From: Oscillospiraceae bacterium
GTDB taxonomy: Bacteria > Bacillota > Clostridia > Oscillospirales > CAG-272
Direction of reading: 5' to 3'
DNA length: 35,129 nt
Assembly (NCBI GenBank): GCA_015065455.1
Contig: SVQI01000016.1
Coordinates: forward strand, 1-35,129
Part shown: piece after piece, positions 1-9,044 of the stretch
How the letters are laid out: every line of letters begins with the position of its first letter
Numbering within the stretch: position 1 is the stretch's first letter
Made by a program: the position numbers and the translations under genes
Notes under the pieces: generated by a model
What the model saw: the letters and a program-made list of their open reading frames with translations, nothing else
Databases searched by the model: none
Told to the model about the DNA's origin: nothing

Positions 1-75
1 CTCGGCTCTAAAAGTCCACCGGACTTTTATTCACTCCCTCGCCGCCGCTTCGCTACCTCGTCAGATGGAGCCGAG
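1..75. repeat. Palindromic intergenic repeat, copy 1 (variable hairpin in a constant frame)
   Basis: The element has perfect 8-bp terminal inverted repeats, CTCGGCTC at 1-8 and GAGCCGAG at 68-75. Inside is a hairpin, AAAAGTCC (10-17), loop ACC, GGACTTTT (21-28), followed by a frame at 30-70 that recurs at 28550-28590 with one base difference. In the second copy the hairpin has a different stem but the same ACC loop. It may extend left of the window. No coding capacity is seen. Confidence 0.75.
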
Positions 76-189
76 AATTACGCGCTTCGCGCGTAAAAAG
101 TACATACGGTCAGCTTCTTCGCTCCCGAACCCTTGACCAAAGGCGCTTTTTGAAAAAAGCACCTCTGGACTCCACAAAAACTTTAAATA
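61..189. repeat. Composite repeat downstream of clpC, paired with 28991-29119
   Basis: Bases 61-100 are identical to 28991-29030, including the palindrome ACGCGCTTCGCGCGT. Bases 101-189 are a diverged match to 29031-29119, sharing the blocks CGAACCCTTGACCAAAGG, GCTTTTTGAAAAAAGC and ACTTTAAATA. Both copies lie just past the 3' end of a minus-strand gene (clpC here, an acetyltransferase at the other copy). The A/T-flanked inverted repeat around 140-160 could add a second transcription stop. Confidence 0.8.
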
Positions 190-196
190 AAAATAA

Positions 197-215
197 TCCC
201 CTTTAAATAAGGGGA
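197..215 (-). terminator. Terminator of the ctsR-clpC operon
   Basis: Stem TCCCCTT (197-203), loop TAAAT, AAGGGGA (209-215). In the minus sense it is followed by an A/T-rich tract with TTATTTTTATTT. It starts 9 bp past the clpC stop. Confidence 0.8.
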
Positions 216-223
216 CTATTTTT

Positions 224-2695
224 CTATTTTTTCTCATAGACAATGGTATCATTGTCTGCTTTTGCAATAACTGCATCACCTGCTTTGAATTTACCTTCAA
301 GCATTTCTGTCGAGAAGCTGTCTTCAATTAATCTCTGAATCGTACGGCGTAAAGGACGTGCGCCAAACGATGCATCGAATCCCTCTTTTGATACAAGCTT
401 TATTACGCTTTCATCAAAGCTAATATTGACTCCGAGTGACTCTATTCTCTTTCCTACTTCGGCAAGCATAATTTTTGAAATCTTTTCAATATCCTCACTT
501 GCAAGCTTGTTGAATATTACAATTTCATCAATACGGTTAATAAATTCAGGTCTGAACGTTTGCTTGAGATGGGACATAAGTATACTCTTTATATCCGCTT
601 TTTCTTTCTCGGTCGTCTCAGCCGATGCAAAACCAAGACTTCTCTTTGTTTCGAGCGCTGATGCGCCAACGTTAGACGTCATAATTATCACTGTATTTTT
701 AAAATCAACGCGTCTGCCCTGCGAATCAGTCAATATACCGTCTTCAAGCACCTGCAACAGCATATTGAATACGTCGGGGTGCGCTTTTTCTATTTCATCA
801 AACAAAACTACCGAATAGGGCTTACGTCTTATCTTTTCAGTAAGCTGTCCGCCCTCGTCGTATCCGACGTATCCGGGGGGAGAACCGATAAGCTTCGATA
901 CGCTGTGTTTTTCCATATATTCTGACATATCAATTCTTATCATAGCGTTTTCGTCACCGAAAAGTATATCAGCCAAGGCCTTTGTAAGCTCGGTTTTACC
1001 TACACCTGTAGGACCTAAAAACAGAAAGCTTCCCATCGGTCTTTTAGGGTCTTTAAGCCCCATTCGTCCGCGTCTTATAGCTCTCGCAACTGCAGAAACA
1101 GCATCGTCCTGACCGATTATTCTATCTTTAAGAATACTGTCAAGCTTTAGTAATCGTTCACTTTCTTCCTCTGCAAGCTTTCTTACCGGAATACCTGTCC
1201 AAAGTGTAACTATATCGGCAATATCCTCTTTCGTTACACAAAGTGTTTCCCCGCCCGATTTTTCTTTCCATTCATTTTTAGCATCGTCATACTTCTGACG
1301 TAATTCTTTTTCCTTATCGCGAAGATCTGCCGCTTTTTCAAAATCCTGAGCCTTTATTGCCTCTTCTTTTTCTGATGACAGCATCTTTAGTTCTTCTTCG
1401 ATTTCCTTAACGCTTGACGGAACAGTATAGTTATTTATTCTTATTTTTGATGCCGCCTCATCAATAAGGTCAATCGCCTTGTCGGGCAGATATCTGTCGT
1501 TAATATATCTTGTCGAAAGCTTAACGGCTTCTTCAATACACTCATCTGTAATTTTTACTTTGTGATGCGACTCGTACTTATCTCTGAGTCCTTTGAGTAT
1601 CAATACCGCCTCTTCTTTCGTAGGTTCTCCTACCATAACAGACTGAAAACGTCTTTCGAGCGCAGAATCTTTTTCAATATATTTTCTGTATTCTTCTATA
1701 GTAGTCGCACCGATAACCTGCATTTCTCCTCTCGCCAAAGCGGGTTTTAGAATATTTGCGGCATCAACGGCACCCTCTGCCGCGCCTGCTCCGATTATGG
1801 TGTGTATCTCGTCTATAAACAGAATAATATTTGAATTTTTTGACACCTCAGCCATAACGTTTTTGAGTCTTTCCTCAAATTCGCCTCTGTATTTTGCGCC
1901 TGCAATCATACCCGAAATATCAAGAGTTACAAGTATTTTATTGCTCAGCGTTTCCGGAACGTTTCCCTCAACTATTTTCTGAGCCAACCCCTCGGCGACC
2001 GCCGTCTTACCAACACCGGGTTCACCTATAAGGCAAGGATTGTTCTTTGTTCTTCTCGATAAGATCTGTATAACTCTCTGTGTTTCCGTATCTCTGCCTA
2101 TAATAGGGTCAAGCTTTCCCTCTTTTGCCATAGCGGTAAGGTCACGTCCGTACTGTTTAAGAGTAGGGGCATCCTTAAGATTGGTCTTACCTTTGCCATT
2201 CTTTCCGCCCTCGCCCACTTTAACGTCGGCATTTCTGACATCATCACCGAGATTGTCGTCAACGCCTTTAATATAACTAATAAGATCGCTTGCAAGTTCG
2301 TTCAGGTTAACTCCCTGAGCAGAAAGGATTCTGACCGCTACACAATCAGATTCTGCGAGCAACCCCAAAAGCAAATGCTCTGTTCCTATATAGTTCTGTC
2401 CTAGTCTCATTGCCTGATATGCCGAGGATTCTATGATTTTCTTTGTTCTGGGCGTCATATCTGCTGCTGAAACGTCGGTCTTTTTTCCTTCGCCGGATAT
2501 TTCTCTTATCATATTTTTTGTAGCATCAAATGATGCTGAACGGTTTTCAAGCAGCTTTGAAGCTACGCTGTCGCTTTCCGACAACAGTCCGAGAAGTATA
2601 TGCTCACTTCCGATATACGTATGTCCAAAGCTTCTTGCATATTCAAGCGCGCTGTCAAGCGCGTTCTGTGCTGACTGTGTAAATCTGTTATTCAT
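224..2695 (-). CDS. clpC: ClpC, Hsp100 AAA+ unfoldase of the Clp protease
   Basis: ATP-driven unfoldase that feeds substrates, including arginine-phosphorylated proteins, to ClpP in the cytosol. The 823 residues match ClpC length. Visible in order: a double Clp-N repeat (about 1-145); AAA-1 with Walker A GEPGVGKT (224-231) and Walker B ILFIDE (291-296); a UVR-type middle domain (about 445-465, [15 protein letters not shown]); AAA-2 with GPTGVGKT (561-568), pore loop SPPGYVG (605-611) and VVLFDE (629-634). An SLGF tetrapeptide near 686 fits the ClpP-docking loop. The ATG at 2695 is preferred because AAAGGAG sits 8 bp upstream; an in-frame ATG at 2713 overlaps that site. It is the last gene of ctsR-mcsA-mcsB-clpC, 38 bp after mcsB, under CtsR control. 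No clpP is in the window. Confidence 0.97.
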   Translation of the reverse strand: MNNRFTQSAQNALDSALEYARSFGHTYIGSEHILLGLLSESDSVASKLLENRSASFDATKNMIREISGEGKKTDVSAADMTPRTKKIIESSAYQAMRLGQNYIGTEHLLLGLLAESDCVAVRILSAQGVNLNELASDLISYIKGVDDNLGDDVRNADVKVGEGGKNGKGKTNLKDAPTLKQYGRDLTAMAKEGKLDPIIGRDTETQRVIQILSRRTKNNPCLIGEPGVGKTAVAEGLAQKIVEGNVPETLSNKILVTLDISGMIAGAKYRGEFEERLKNVMAEVSKNSNIILFIDEIHTIIGAGAAEGAVDAANILKPALARGEMQVIGATTIEEYRKYIEKDSALERRFQSVMVGEPTKEEAVLILKGLRDKYESHHKVKITDECIEEAVKLSTRYINDRYLPDKAIDLIDEAASKIRINNYTVPSSVKEIEEELKMLSSEKEEAIKAQDFEKAADLRDKEKELRQKYDDAKNEWKEKSGGETLCVTKEDIADIVTLWTGIPVRKLAEEESERLLKLDSILKDRIIGQDDAVSAVARAIRRGRMGLKDPKRPMGSFLFLGPTGVGKTELTKALADILFGDENAMIRIDMSEYMEKHSVSKLIGSPPGYVGYDEGGQLTEKIRRKPYSVVLFDEIEKAHPDVFNMLLQVLEDGILTDSQGRRVDFKNTVIIMTSNVGASALETKRSLGFASAETTEKEKADIKSILMSHLKQTFRPEFINRIDEIVIFNKLASEDIEKISKIMLAEVGKRIESLGVNISFDESVIKLVSKEGFDASFGARPLRRTIQRLIEDSFSTEMLEGKFKAGDAVIAKADNDTIVYEKK

Positions 2696-2733
2696 AGATC
2701 TGTCTCCTTTCATTAAACGTCAAACGTCTTTAA

Positions 2734-3738
2734 TTATCCAATCGCCTTTCTTAGATAATCTGCACGTAAAATATCCCTTTCATAATCGCTTATAGGTTTT
2801 CCGCCGTTATTTTTTATCAAATTAGCAGGAAGAACACCTATCATTATTTCGCCCATCTTTTCATATGTCAAATCATCAATAATCCCTAACGATATACCAA
2901 GTCTTACGTCGGCATACAGCTTCATAAATTCTTTTGAGCTGATTATTCTTGCATATTTCAAAATACCGTATGCGCGTCCAACCTTATCCGCTATGGCTGA
3001 ATAGTTATCGCTCTTTAACACTTCCCTTGCGCGTCTTTCTTTTTCGCAAATCTGTTTTACAATGTCGTTCATTTTTTTGAGCGTTTCATCCTCTGTAACT
3101 CCCATTGTTACACGGTTTGAAATCTGATACAGACAGCCGTCGGGGTCAGAACCCTCACCGTACATACCGCGTACCGTAAGACCGAGGTTTGACAACTGTA
3201 AAGACAGCTTTTCCATAGAACGAGTCATTGTGAGGGCGGGTAAAAACATCATAACAGACGCTCTCATTCCAAGCCCCAGATTAGTGGGACAGTGAGTCAA
3301 GTATCCCAATTTTTCATCAAAAGCTATATTAAGATTATCGTCAAGGATATCATCGTATATGCAGGCATTCTTATATGCTTCGTCAAGCGAAAGACCTGAC
3401 ATAATACATTGCAATCTGATGTGGTCTTCTTCGCAAACCATAACAGACACATCCTTTTTTTCATTTGCTAAGAGTATATGAGGTTTTTGTTTCTTTGCAA
3501 ATTCACGGCTGACATAATGCTTTTCAACTAATTCACCTGCATCAATTTGCGATATATTCTTAAAGTCTATTGTTTCAAACTCATCCCCCAGCGCCTTAGA
3601 AACCTTTTCAATTATTTCATTACAAGACGTTTCATCAAGATTTGATCCGAACGGATAGTCAACAATATTTCTTGCAAATCTTATTCTTGAGCTTATAACA
3701 ACGTCATTTTCTTTTCCACAAGTGTTGTACCAAGACAT
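2734..3738 (-). CDS. mcsB: McsB, protein arginine kinase
   Basis: Phosphorylates arginine side chains, marking proteins for ClpC-ClpP and relieving CtsR repression in the known Bacillus-type system. It has the phosphagen-kinase fold: ISSRIRFARN at 15-24, the catalytic cysteine motif HCPTN with Cys150, and RGMYGEGS near 190-197. The C-terminal RDILRA (321-326) fits the RDxxRA phosphoarginine-sensing motif of McsB. At 334 residues it is slightly short for the family. The start at 3738 lies behind an AGGAGGGGAG site overlapping the end of mcsA, 19 bp away; an open frame runs further upstream but only through mcsA. It is co-transcribed with mcsA, its known activator. Confidence 0.96.
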   Translation of the reverse strand: MSWYNTCGKENDVVISSRIRFARNIVDYPFGSNLDETSCNEIIEKVSKALGDEFETIDFKNISQIDAGELVEKHYVSREFAKKQKPHILLANEKKDVSVMVCEEDHIRLQCIMSGLSLDEAYKNACIYDDILDDNLNIAFDEKLGYLTHCPTNLGLGMRASVMMFLPALTMTRSMEKLSLQLSNLGLTVRGMYGEGSDPDGCLYQISNRVTMGVTEDETLKKMNDIVKQICEKERRAREVLKSDNYSAIADKVGRAYGILKYARIISSKEFMKLYADVRLGISLGIIDDLTYEKMGEIMIGVLPANLIKNNGGKPISDYERDILRADYLRKAIG

Positions 3739-3757
3739 ACCGTAACTCCCCTCCTGA

Positions 3758-4312
3758 TCACATTTCTTCTTTGTTTTTGTCTTTAATTTCGCGTATCTTG
3801 TCACGCAAAACAGCCGCTTTTTCAAACTCCTGAGACTCAATAGCCAATTTAAGCTCTTTCTCAAGTGCTGACACTTCGTCTTTGGGCGTATCAACGTTCA
3901 ACGATTGTTTTCTTGTCCTCTTGCCCATATATTTTGACTTTCCGTGAATGTTCTCGATACTCTTCTGAAGCTCATCAGAGAAAACTTCATAGCATTTTGC
4001 GCAACCGACCTTACCCGATTTCACCAAATCGTCAAAGGTAGAAGCGCACAGGGTGCATTTCTTTTTCTCAGCAAGCTGCTTCTTCTTTGCTGAGAAAGGA
4101 AAACCTAAAATATCGTTTATTCCATACAGCGCAGAATTATTAAAGCCAACACCGTAATCGTCAAACAAAAAAGGTAGCTTTATATTAAGTTCACCCGTCT
4201 TTTTCAATTCCTCGGCACAAGAAGAACACAAAGCGTACTCCTGCGTTTTGCCGTTTATAGTCTGCTTATAATAAAACTCCGCATTATTCTTTCCACACTT
4301 ACTGCAAATCAT
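3758..4312 (-). CDS. mcsA: McsA, zinc-binding activator of McsB
   Basis: A 184-residue protein with four CxxC pairs (C3/C6, C29/C32, C86/C89, C104/C107), expected to bind zinc, and a C-terminal UVR domain (about 146-180, ESQEFEKAAVLRDKIREI). In the known system McsA stimulates the McsB kinase and helps adapt substrates to ClpC; its UVR domain resembles the ClpC middle domain seen in this window. AAAGGAG lies before the ATG. It sits 49 bp after ctsR and 19 bp before mcsB, in the canonical order. Confidence 0.95.
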   Translation of the reverse strand: MICSKCGKNNAEFYYKQTINGKTQEYALCSSCAEELKKTGELNIKLPFLFDDYGVGFNNSALYGINDILGFPFSAKKKQLAEKKKCTLCASTFDDLVKSGKVGCAKCYEVFSDELQKSIENIHGKSKYMGKRTRKQSLNVDTPKDEVSALEKELKLAIESQEFEKAAVLRDKIREIKDKNKEEM

Positions 4313-4361
4313 TTGTTTTCTCCTTTCGTTTGCTCAAAATATTAATGACTATTTATATATT

Positions 4362-4814
4362 CTACTTCATAAGCCTGAGTATAATATGCCGCAAAATGTC
4401 GGCCCTTACCGTATTTCTCGCAATAGGGGTGAGCTTACCAAGGGTCGAATTGGATATCGTACTGCACAGTAAAACATATTCTCTCTCGGTAATAACGTCC
4501 TTGTCAACCAGATTTCCCAAAAAAGCAACGCCCTCTCTCTCGTCAACAGTATCGCCTATCGCATAGAGAAAATGCATCAGATACTCGTCCTTGCCCATTT
4601 GTTTTCTTATTATTTTTATGTATCCGCCGCCACCCCTTCGGCTTTCAATTATATATCCTTTTTCCGGGGTAAAACGCGAAGTAATAACGTAGTTTATCTG
4701 ACTGGGCACACACCCAAGCTGTCCTGCAAGGTCATTTCTTTTTATTTCCGTTTCTCCTTGCCCTTCATTTATCATTTCTTCAATTATTTTAGCAATAGCA
4801 TCGGATATAAGCAT
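4362..4814 (-). CDS. ctsR: CtsR, repressor of class III heat-shock genes
   Basis: A 150-residue winged-helix repressor. The N-terminal helix-turn-helix is followed by the glycine-rich wing RGGGGY (60-65), the family hallmark that enters the minor groove and senses temperature. The C-terminal four-helix part (about 80-150) is the McsB/ClpC contact region in the family. The ATG is preceded by AAAGGAG. First gene of its operon, it should repress itself through the two boxes described at 4838-4898. Confidence 0.96.
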   Translation of the reverse strand: MLISDAIAKIIEEMINEGQGETEIKRNDLAGQLGCVPSQINYVITSRFTPEKGYIIESRRGGGGYIKIIRKQMGKDEYLMHFLYAIGDTVDEREGVAFLGNLVDKDVITEREYVLLCSTISNSTLGKLTPIARNTVRADILRHIILRLMK

Positions 4815-4837
4815 TTATATTTCTCCTTTATATTGAC

Positions 4838-4854
4838 TTTGACTATCTTTGACT
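4838..4854 (-). promoter_or_regulatory. CtsR operator 2, downstream of the start point
   Basis: On the minus strand this reads AGTCAAAGATAGTCAAA, two tandem heptads with a 3-bp spacer as in the CtsR consensus (A/GGTCAAA-NAN-A/GGTCAAA). A further GTCAA half-heptad follows at 4834-4838. It lies between the promoter and the ctsR ribosome binding site, where a bound repressor would block elongation. Confidence 0.85.
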
Positions 4855-4868
4855 TTTATTCTAAAAGC

Positions 4869-4897
4869 ATTATACCACAAAGGTCAAAGAAAGTCAA
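4869..4897 (-). promoter_or_regulatory. SigA-type promoter of ctsR-mcsA-mcsB-clpC
   Basis: Minus-strand -35 TTGACT (4897-4892), 17-bp spacer, -10 TATAAT (4874-4869). The -35 is embedded in CtsR operator 1. Confidence 0.9.
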
Positions 4898-4898
4898 G
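4882..4898 (+). promoter_or_regulatory. CtsR operator 1, covering the -35
   Basis: Plus strand GGTCAAAGAAAGTCAAG: heptads GGTCAAA and AGTCAAG separated by GAA. It overlaps the whole -35 hexamer, so binding would exclude RNA polymerase. It has the opposite orientation to operator 2. Confidence 0.88.
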
Positions 4899-4942
4899 GT
4901 CTATTTTTAAAGTTGCCAATATAATTTGCTTTACTGCATTGA

Positions 4943-4967
4943 AAGCCTTCCCCTCAAGGGGAAGCCT
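4943..4967. repeat. Short palindrome
   Basis: CTTCCCCT/AGGGGAAG arms within AAAGCCTTCCCCTCAAGG and following bases. It lies in the 240-bp gap between ctsR and the peptidoglycan-binding gene; apart from this palindrome, the ctsR promoter and the terminator at 5045 I see nothing else there. Confidence 0.55.
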
Positions 4968-5044
4968 ATAACCACAAATTCATTTCGTTCTTATATGCTT
5001 TATTTGTACTTTTTTAGCTGATAGACTTATAGCTATACAACAAA

Positions 5045-5068
5045 AAGCTGTGTATTCCTACACAGCTT
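5045..5068 (-). terminator. Terminator overlapping the end of the peptidoglycan-binding gene
   Basis: Arms AAGCTGTG (5045-5052) and CACAGCTT (5061-5068), loop TATTCCTA, followed in the minus sense by TTTTTG. The stop codon (5060-5058) lies in the loop. Confidence 0.8.
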
Positions 5069-6437
5069 CACTGTTTTCTCCCGCCTTTATTGCATCAAAA
5101 ACACGGGAAATTGCATTCCATGTCGTTGACGTCACAATCCCGGTCTCCTTTATTCCAAACAGTCTTTGAAACTCTCTTACTGCATTTTCTGTCTGCTCGT
5201 CGTATATACCGTTGACTGTAACGGGCGGAATTACACCATATAGATCTGAAATGATTTTTAAATATTCCTGCAGATATCTGACCTCTACACCCTCGCTTCC
5301 CATCAACAATATATTTCCGAAATATCCCTGTGCCGTTTCTGCAAAGGCACTTTCGGGCAGACTTGCATACAAAGCCTCGTACACGTTAAGAAGAACCGTC
5401 CACACCTCGTCTGTAACCACTCCGTCGGGGACAAATCCAAATATTTTCTGAAAGGCAATAACCGACTGATAAGTATTCTCTCCGTAAACTCCAATTATTT
5501 GTAACGGCGGAACTCTGCTGTCAAACACAGATACAAACAGAAGATAATATTGTAAAAGCTTTACTGTGTTCCCGACACTGCCATAACTTAATTCTCCCCG
5601 AAGCTCAGTAGAAATATCGGATAATTCCACCCCCTCATTTACAAGATAGTTCAGCATTTTTACGCTGTTGTACACGTAAAGAAGCTTATAGTATGTATCT
5701 TTTTCAAATATGCCTGTAACTTCAAGGTCAAAAATTCTTTGAAACTCGCTTACTGCCATAGCAGTTTCCTGACCATATATTCCGTTCGGGTTTTGAATAA
5801 AAGGAATAGAAGGATAATTTGCACCGACGCGGTTCAAGGCAAGCTGAAGTCCGTTTACCGAGCTTCCCGTCTGACCCTGATATAAAGGATACGTCAACAA
5901 AAGGTCATTGTCTATACCTACAAGATTTGCATTTTCAACTATATAAACGTCGCGACCAAAATAATATTCAAGTATTTCAAGATAATTTCTTCCGTTTTGC
6001 GCCATTTCAATACTACCCTCAACAGACAGTCCTCTGCACCTGCCGCCATTGTAGCATATAGTTACAAAAATAGGTTCGTAGCTGTTATCTCTCGATATGT
6101 ACTGTGTAAAAATACCATCAACTATTTTGTTTATATTTTCAAATACGGGATAATTATACTCGTACCGCTGGTCGAGTACGGCGTCATTTGTTATATCAAA
6201 GCTGTATTTCTGCGCTCTGTAAAATCTGCTCGTTATTCTGTTAAGCGCAAGAGTTATCTGTGCATATATTACAGCATACAGCGCCTGTTGAGGTATATCC
6301 GGATCAAGCTGTAAAGACGCCACACTTTTTATGTAATCCGGAAAAGATACTGTAACGTTTTCGGCATCGTCTCCGGGGGCGCCAAGATGAACGGTAATAT
6401 ACGCCGGAATATCGGGAAGTGAAAAATTATTAGTCAT
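5058..6437 (-). CDS. SpoIID-like and peptidoglycan-binding domain protein
   Basis: A 459-residue protein. The N-terminal third (about 1-165) resembles the SpoIID/LytB-type module, with IPQQALYAVIYAQITLALNR around 48-67. It is followed by three PG_binding_1 repeats (about 190-255, 290-355, 380-445), each with the NGIYGQETAMAVSEFQ / GVYGENTYQSVIAFQ / NGIYDEQTENAVREFQ pattern. No signal peptide is visible, which is odd for a wall-binding protein; it could act inside a spore or mother cell, or leave by another route. Its ATG overlaps the stop of the preceding 104-residue gene (ATGACTAA), so the two are translationally coupled. The function is inferred from domains only. Confidence 0.8.
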   Translation of the reverse strand: MTNNFSLPDIPAYITVHLGAPGDDAENVTVSFPDYIKSVASLQLDPDIPQQALYAVIYAQITLALNRITSRFYRAQKYSFDITNDAVLDQRYEYNYPVFENINKIVDGIFTQYISRDNSYEPIFVTICYNGGRCRGLSVEGSIEMAQNGRNYLEILEYYFGRDVYIVENANLVGIDNDLLLTYPLYQGQTGSSVNGLQLALNRVGANYPSIPFIQNPNGIYGQETAMAVSEFQRIFDLEVTGIFEKDTYYKLLYVYNSVKMLNYLVNEGVELSDISTELRGELSYGSVGNTVKLLQYYLLFVSVFDSRVPPLQIIGVYGENTYQSVIAFQKIFGFVPDGVVTDEVWTVLLNVYEALYASLPESAFAETAQGYFGNILLMGSEGVEVRYLQEYLKIISDLYGVIPPVTVNGIYDEQTENAVREFQRLFGIKETGIVTSTTWNAISRVFDAIKAGENSEAV

Positions 6438-6744
6438 AAAACAATGCCTCCACAGGATAGTTATATAACGGAAATATCTGTGCTGTATGTATCGTGCGAT
6501 TATTTGTTTCTATAGGTATATTAGTTTCCTCAACTTCAATAAATCCGTCAGCAAGAATATTTGCTGTATATTCTTCGGGCGCAGGTAAAATTACAGCTTC
6601 AATTTTTCCGTCTTCTCCCGTGAAATATTCTCCGATAACATCTCCTTCCGAGTTTCTGATAATTACCCTTGCCAACATTACGGGCACGGCATTGTTAGCA
6701 TATCTTACGTTTATTAATAATTCGCCCATTCCGTACTCATTCAT
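6430..6744 (-). CDS. Small beta-sandwich-like protein coupled to the peptidoglycan-binding gene
   Basis: 104 residues, with no TM segment or signal peptide. Alternating short strands and the pattern ARVIIRNSEGDVIGEYFTGE followed by a PEEYTANILADGF block resemble a carboxypeptidase regulatory-like/transthyretin-type fold. The ATG at 6744 is chosen because GAGGAGGG lies just upstream; upstream in-frame codons are weaker. It overlaps the next gene by 8 bp. I do not recognise a specific family. Partnership with the wall-binding protein is inferred from coupling. Confidence 0.7.
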   Translation of the reverse strand: MNEYGMGELLINVRYANNAVPVMLARVIIRNSEGDVIGEYFTGEDGKIEAVILPAPEEYTANILADGFIEVEETNIPIETNNRTIHTAQIFPLYNYPVEALFYD

Positions 6745-6790
6745 ATAAGCCCTCCTCAACACTGCTTTTTATAACATTATATGTAAACAA

Positions 6791-6819
6791 AAAAAGCACT
6801 GTTCATAACAGTGCTTTTT
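6791..6819. terminator. Terminator after ftsZ
   Basis: A 13-bp perfect stem, AAAAAGCACTGTT (6791-6803) and AACAGTGCTTTTT (6807-6819), loop CAT, with A and T tracts on both sides. It ends the dcw cluster 18 bp past the ftsZ stop and isolates the following pair. Confidence 0.92.
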
Positions 6820-6836
6820 TATTTAAATATTGTAAA

Positions 6837-7997
6837 TCAGTTCTTTTTGAGAAGAGAAAGAATATCGTCGAAATCGCTGTCGGAAATGCCGTCACCAACG
6901 TTTTCGCTGTCTTCAGCGCCTTCTGCATATTCATTTCTGAAAATTGAGCTATTGTCATCAACTTCTTCAACAACAGTCTGAGCAACCTTATCTTCTGCTG
7001 CTACTGTCTTGGGAGCGGCATCCTGTGCAGAACTCTTCTTGGGTGATTCAAAACCCGTAGCAATAACAGTAACCTTAATTTCGTCTTCAAGGTTCTTATC
7101 GAATGTAGCACCCCAGATAACCTGAGCGTCGGGATGAGCTTCGTTCTTGATCATACTTGATGCAATATCAACTTCTTCGAGCGCGATATCGGGAGATGCT
7201 GTAATATTAACGAGAATACCTCTTGCACCCTTAATAGAAGTTTCGAGCAAGGGACTGGAGATAGCGAGCTTAGCAGCCTGCTCTGCCTTGTCCTTACCGT
7301 TTGCATGACCAACACCCATATGAGCGTTACCTGCATTTGACATAATAGCAGTTACGTCAGCAAAGTCAAGGTTGATTACACCTGTAATATTGATAAGCTC
7401 AGAAATACTCTGAACGCCCTGTCTTAATACATCGTCAGCAATAATAAACGCATTGAGAAGAGTAAGTCTTGTTTCGGAAACCTGCTTAAGACGTTCGTTA
7501 GGAATAATAACGAGAGAGTCAACGCATTCTCCGAGCTTCTTGATACCTTCTTCAGCAAGCTCCATTCTTTTCTTACCTTCAAAAAGGAAGGGCTTTGTTA
7601 CGATACCTACTGTAAGTATGCCCATATCCTTCGCAATCTTTGCAACTACGGGTGCAGCACCTGTTCCTGTTCCGCCGCCCATACCTGTAGTAATGAACAC
7701 CATATCTGTTCCGCGAAGAACGTTTGCAATTTCTTCAGAGCTTTCTTCAGCTGCACGGTGGCCGATCTCAGGGTTAGCACCTGCGCCTCTGCCTCTTGTG
7801 AGCTTTTCTCCGATTACAATTTTATGAGTAGCGCCCGATGTCTCAAGCACTTGTTTGTCTGTGTTAACAGCAATAAACTCTACGCCTCTTACTCCTGCTT
7901 CAATCATACGGTTTACAGCGTTTGTACCGCCACCGCCGACACCTATAACCTTAATATTTACTCCACTGCTGTTGGTTTCTTCAAACTCGAATGCCAT
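6837..7997 (-). CDS. ftsZ: FtsZ, tubulin-like GTPase of the division ring
   Basis: A 386-residue GTPase that polymerises at mid-cell. Nucleotide-binding loop [14 protein letters not shown] near 18-30, tubulin signature GGGTGTG at 107-113, and T7 loop residues NLDFADV near 209-215 are all present. A charged, poorly conserved linker (about 318-375) leads to the C-terminal peptide [10 protein letters not shown], which differs from the common DIPxFLR form that binds FtsA and SepF. AGGAGG precedes the ATG by 8 bp. It is separated from ftsQ by about 200 bp of AT-rich DNA, so it probably also has its own promoter. No ftsA precedes it. Confidence 0.98.
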   Translation of the reverse strand: MAFEFEETNSSGVNIKVIGVGGGGTNAVNRMIEAGVRGVEFIAVNTDKQVLETSGATHKIVIGEKLTRGRGAGANPEIGHRAAEESSEEIANVLRGTDMVFITTGMGGGTGTGAAPVVAKIAKDMGILTVGIVTKPFLFEGKKRMELAEEGIKKLGECVDSLVIIPNERLKQVSETRLTLLNAFIIADDVLRQGVQSISELINITGVINLDFADVTAIMSNAGNAHMGVGHANGKDKAEQAAKLAISSPLLETSIKGARGILVNITASPDIALEEVDIASSMIKNEAHPDAQVIWGATFDKNLEDEIKVTVIATGFESPKKSSAQDAAPKTVAAEDKVAQTVVEEVDDNSSIFRNEYAEGAEDSENVGDGISDSDFDDILSLLKKN

Positions 7998-8020
7998 TAT
8001 TTGCTTCCTCCTGTATATTA

Positions 8021-8199
8021 AAAATCCTGTATTTTATACATATTATGTTTATTTGCCTAAAAAATCACACAAATCGCCTATAATTATGCATATTATGCAC
8101 AGCCTATATATAAATAATGATAATACTTTTTATCATATTTAGCAAGAACTTTTTAAATTATTAACGATATATTTACATTTTAAAACCAAAACCATCAAA
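8021..8199 (-). promoter_or_regulatory. AT-rich ftsQ-ftsZ gap with candidate ftsZ promoters
   Basis: No gene is seen. On the minus strand one candidate is TTGCTA, 17 bp, TATCAT; another is TTAGGC, 16 bp, TATAAA nearer the gene. Both are weak matches. I see no operator or riboswitch-like fold. Confidence 0.4.
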
Positions 8200-9027
8200 T
8201 TATTTATCCAAAATAACCGAACCGACCGTAATATCGTGAACGTCAACAAGTCCCGTTTGCTCCGGTTCAAACTTATCTATCATAAGTTCCGCAAACGTGA
8301 GCTTCATCTCCGTTTCAGTATTATCACCCATATATATTCTGAATCTGTCCTGATAATTGATGTAAATATTATATTTCTTTGACATGTCAATTTCGGTCAA
8401 ATGTTCAGAAATCTTATGTTCGGTAACCTCGGCTATAAAAGAGCTTATATAATCAAAAGACAATTCTTTGTCAAACTCTATCTGTTCTCCGACAATAACA
8501 CTTTTTATGTCGGAAAGCTTAAGCATTATAAGGCGCCTTTCGCCATCGTTCCTCGGCATAACCTCGGTCCTGCCCAATACTCTCAAGGTAGAAGAAAGAA
8601 TAAAATATTCCCCGCATATAACAGTATAGTATACAGGTTCTTCCTCCGTAACCGTAAACGTAAGAGTTGACGGAAGCGTACGTCTTATCACAACGTTATT
8701 TATATAAGGATATTCTGTCTGAATCAGACTTCTCGCCTTCTTCTTATTTATCGCATATAAATTCTGCCCTACCCTTATTCCGCTGGCTTCTATTATTTTG
8801 TCTCCGTCGTAACGCAGGTTTCCCTTTACCTCAATCCTTTCGATCTTCAAAAACAAAGCCATACATACAGCTATAAAGACTAAGCACATCACAATCGAAA
8901 GCAATATATAATTTATACGTCTGAATATTCTTCTACGCCTTTTTTTTGCCATTAACCGTTCAAACGTATCACGGTTTACAAGTTCGGCGTTAGATATATC
9001 CGGATTATTATATAAATCCTTATCCAT
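8200..9027 (-). CDS. ftsQ: FtsQ/DivIB, divisome membrane protein
   Basis: 275 residues. A basic cytoplasmic N-terminus (RRRRIFRR near 31-37) leads to one TM segment (about 38-60) and an outside POTRA domain (about 61-130, IEVKGNLRYDGDKIIEASGI), then the beta domain. This is the bitopic layout of FtsQ/DivIB, which links FtsL and the septal synthase. AAGGGA lies before the ATG. It is 17 bp after murG, in the usual place ahead of ftsZ. Confidence 0.9.
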   Translation of the reverse strand: MDKDLYNNPDISNAELVNRDTFERLMAKKRRRRIFRRINYILLSIVMCLVFIAVCMALFLKIERIEVKGNLRYDGDKIIEASGIRVGQNLYAINKKKARSLIQTEYPYINNVVIRRTLPSTLTFTVTEEEPVYYTVICGEYFILSSTLRVLGRTEVMPRNDGERRLIMLKLSDIKSVIVGEQIEFDKELSFDYISSFIAEVTEHKISEHLTEIDMSKKYNIYINYQDRFRIYMGDNTETEMKLTFAELMIDKFEPEQTGLVDVHDITVGSVILDK

Positions 9028-9044
9028 ATTTTAATTCCCTTTGT

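Noticed and set aside
426..2795. Plus-strand open frames opposite clpC (for example 2433-2795, 120 residues)
   Set aside because: They are shadows of the clpC and mcsB coding strands, with no start signals and low-complexity S/F-rich products.
8021..8199. Riboswitch or structured leader ahead of ftsZ
   Set aside because: The stretch is simply AT-rich; no stable stem or terminator/anti-terminator pair is seen.
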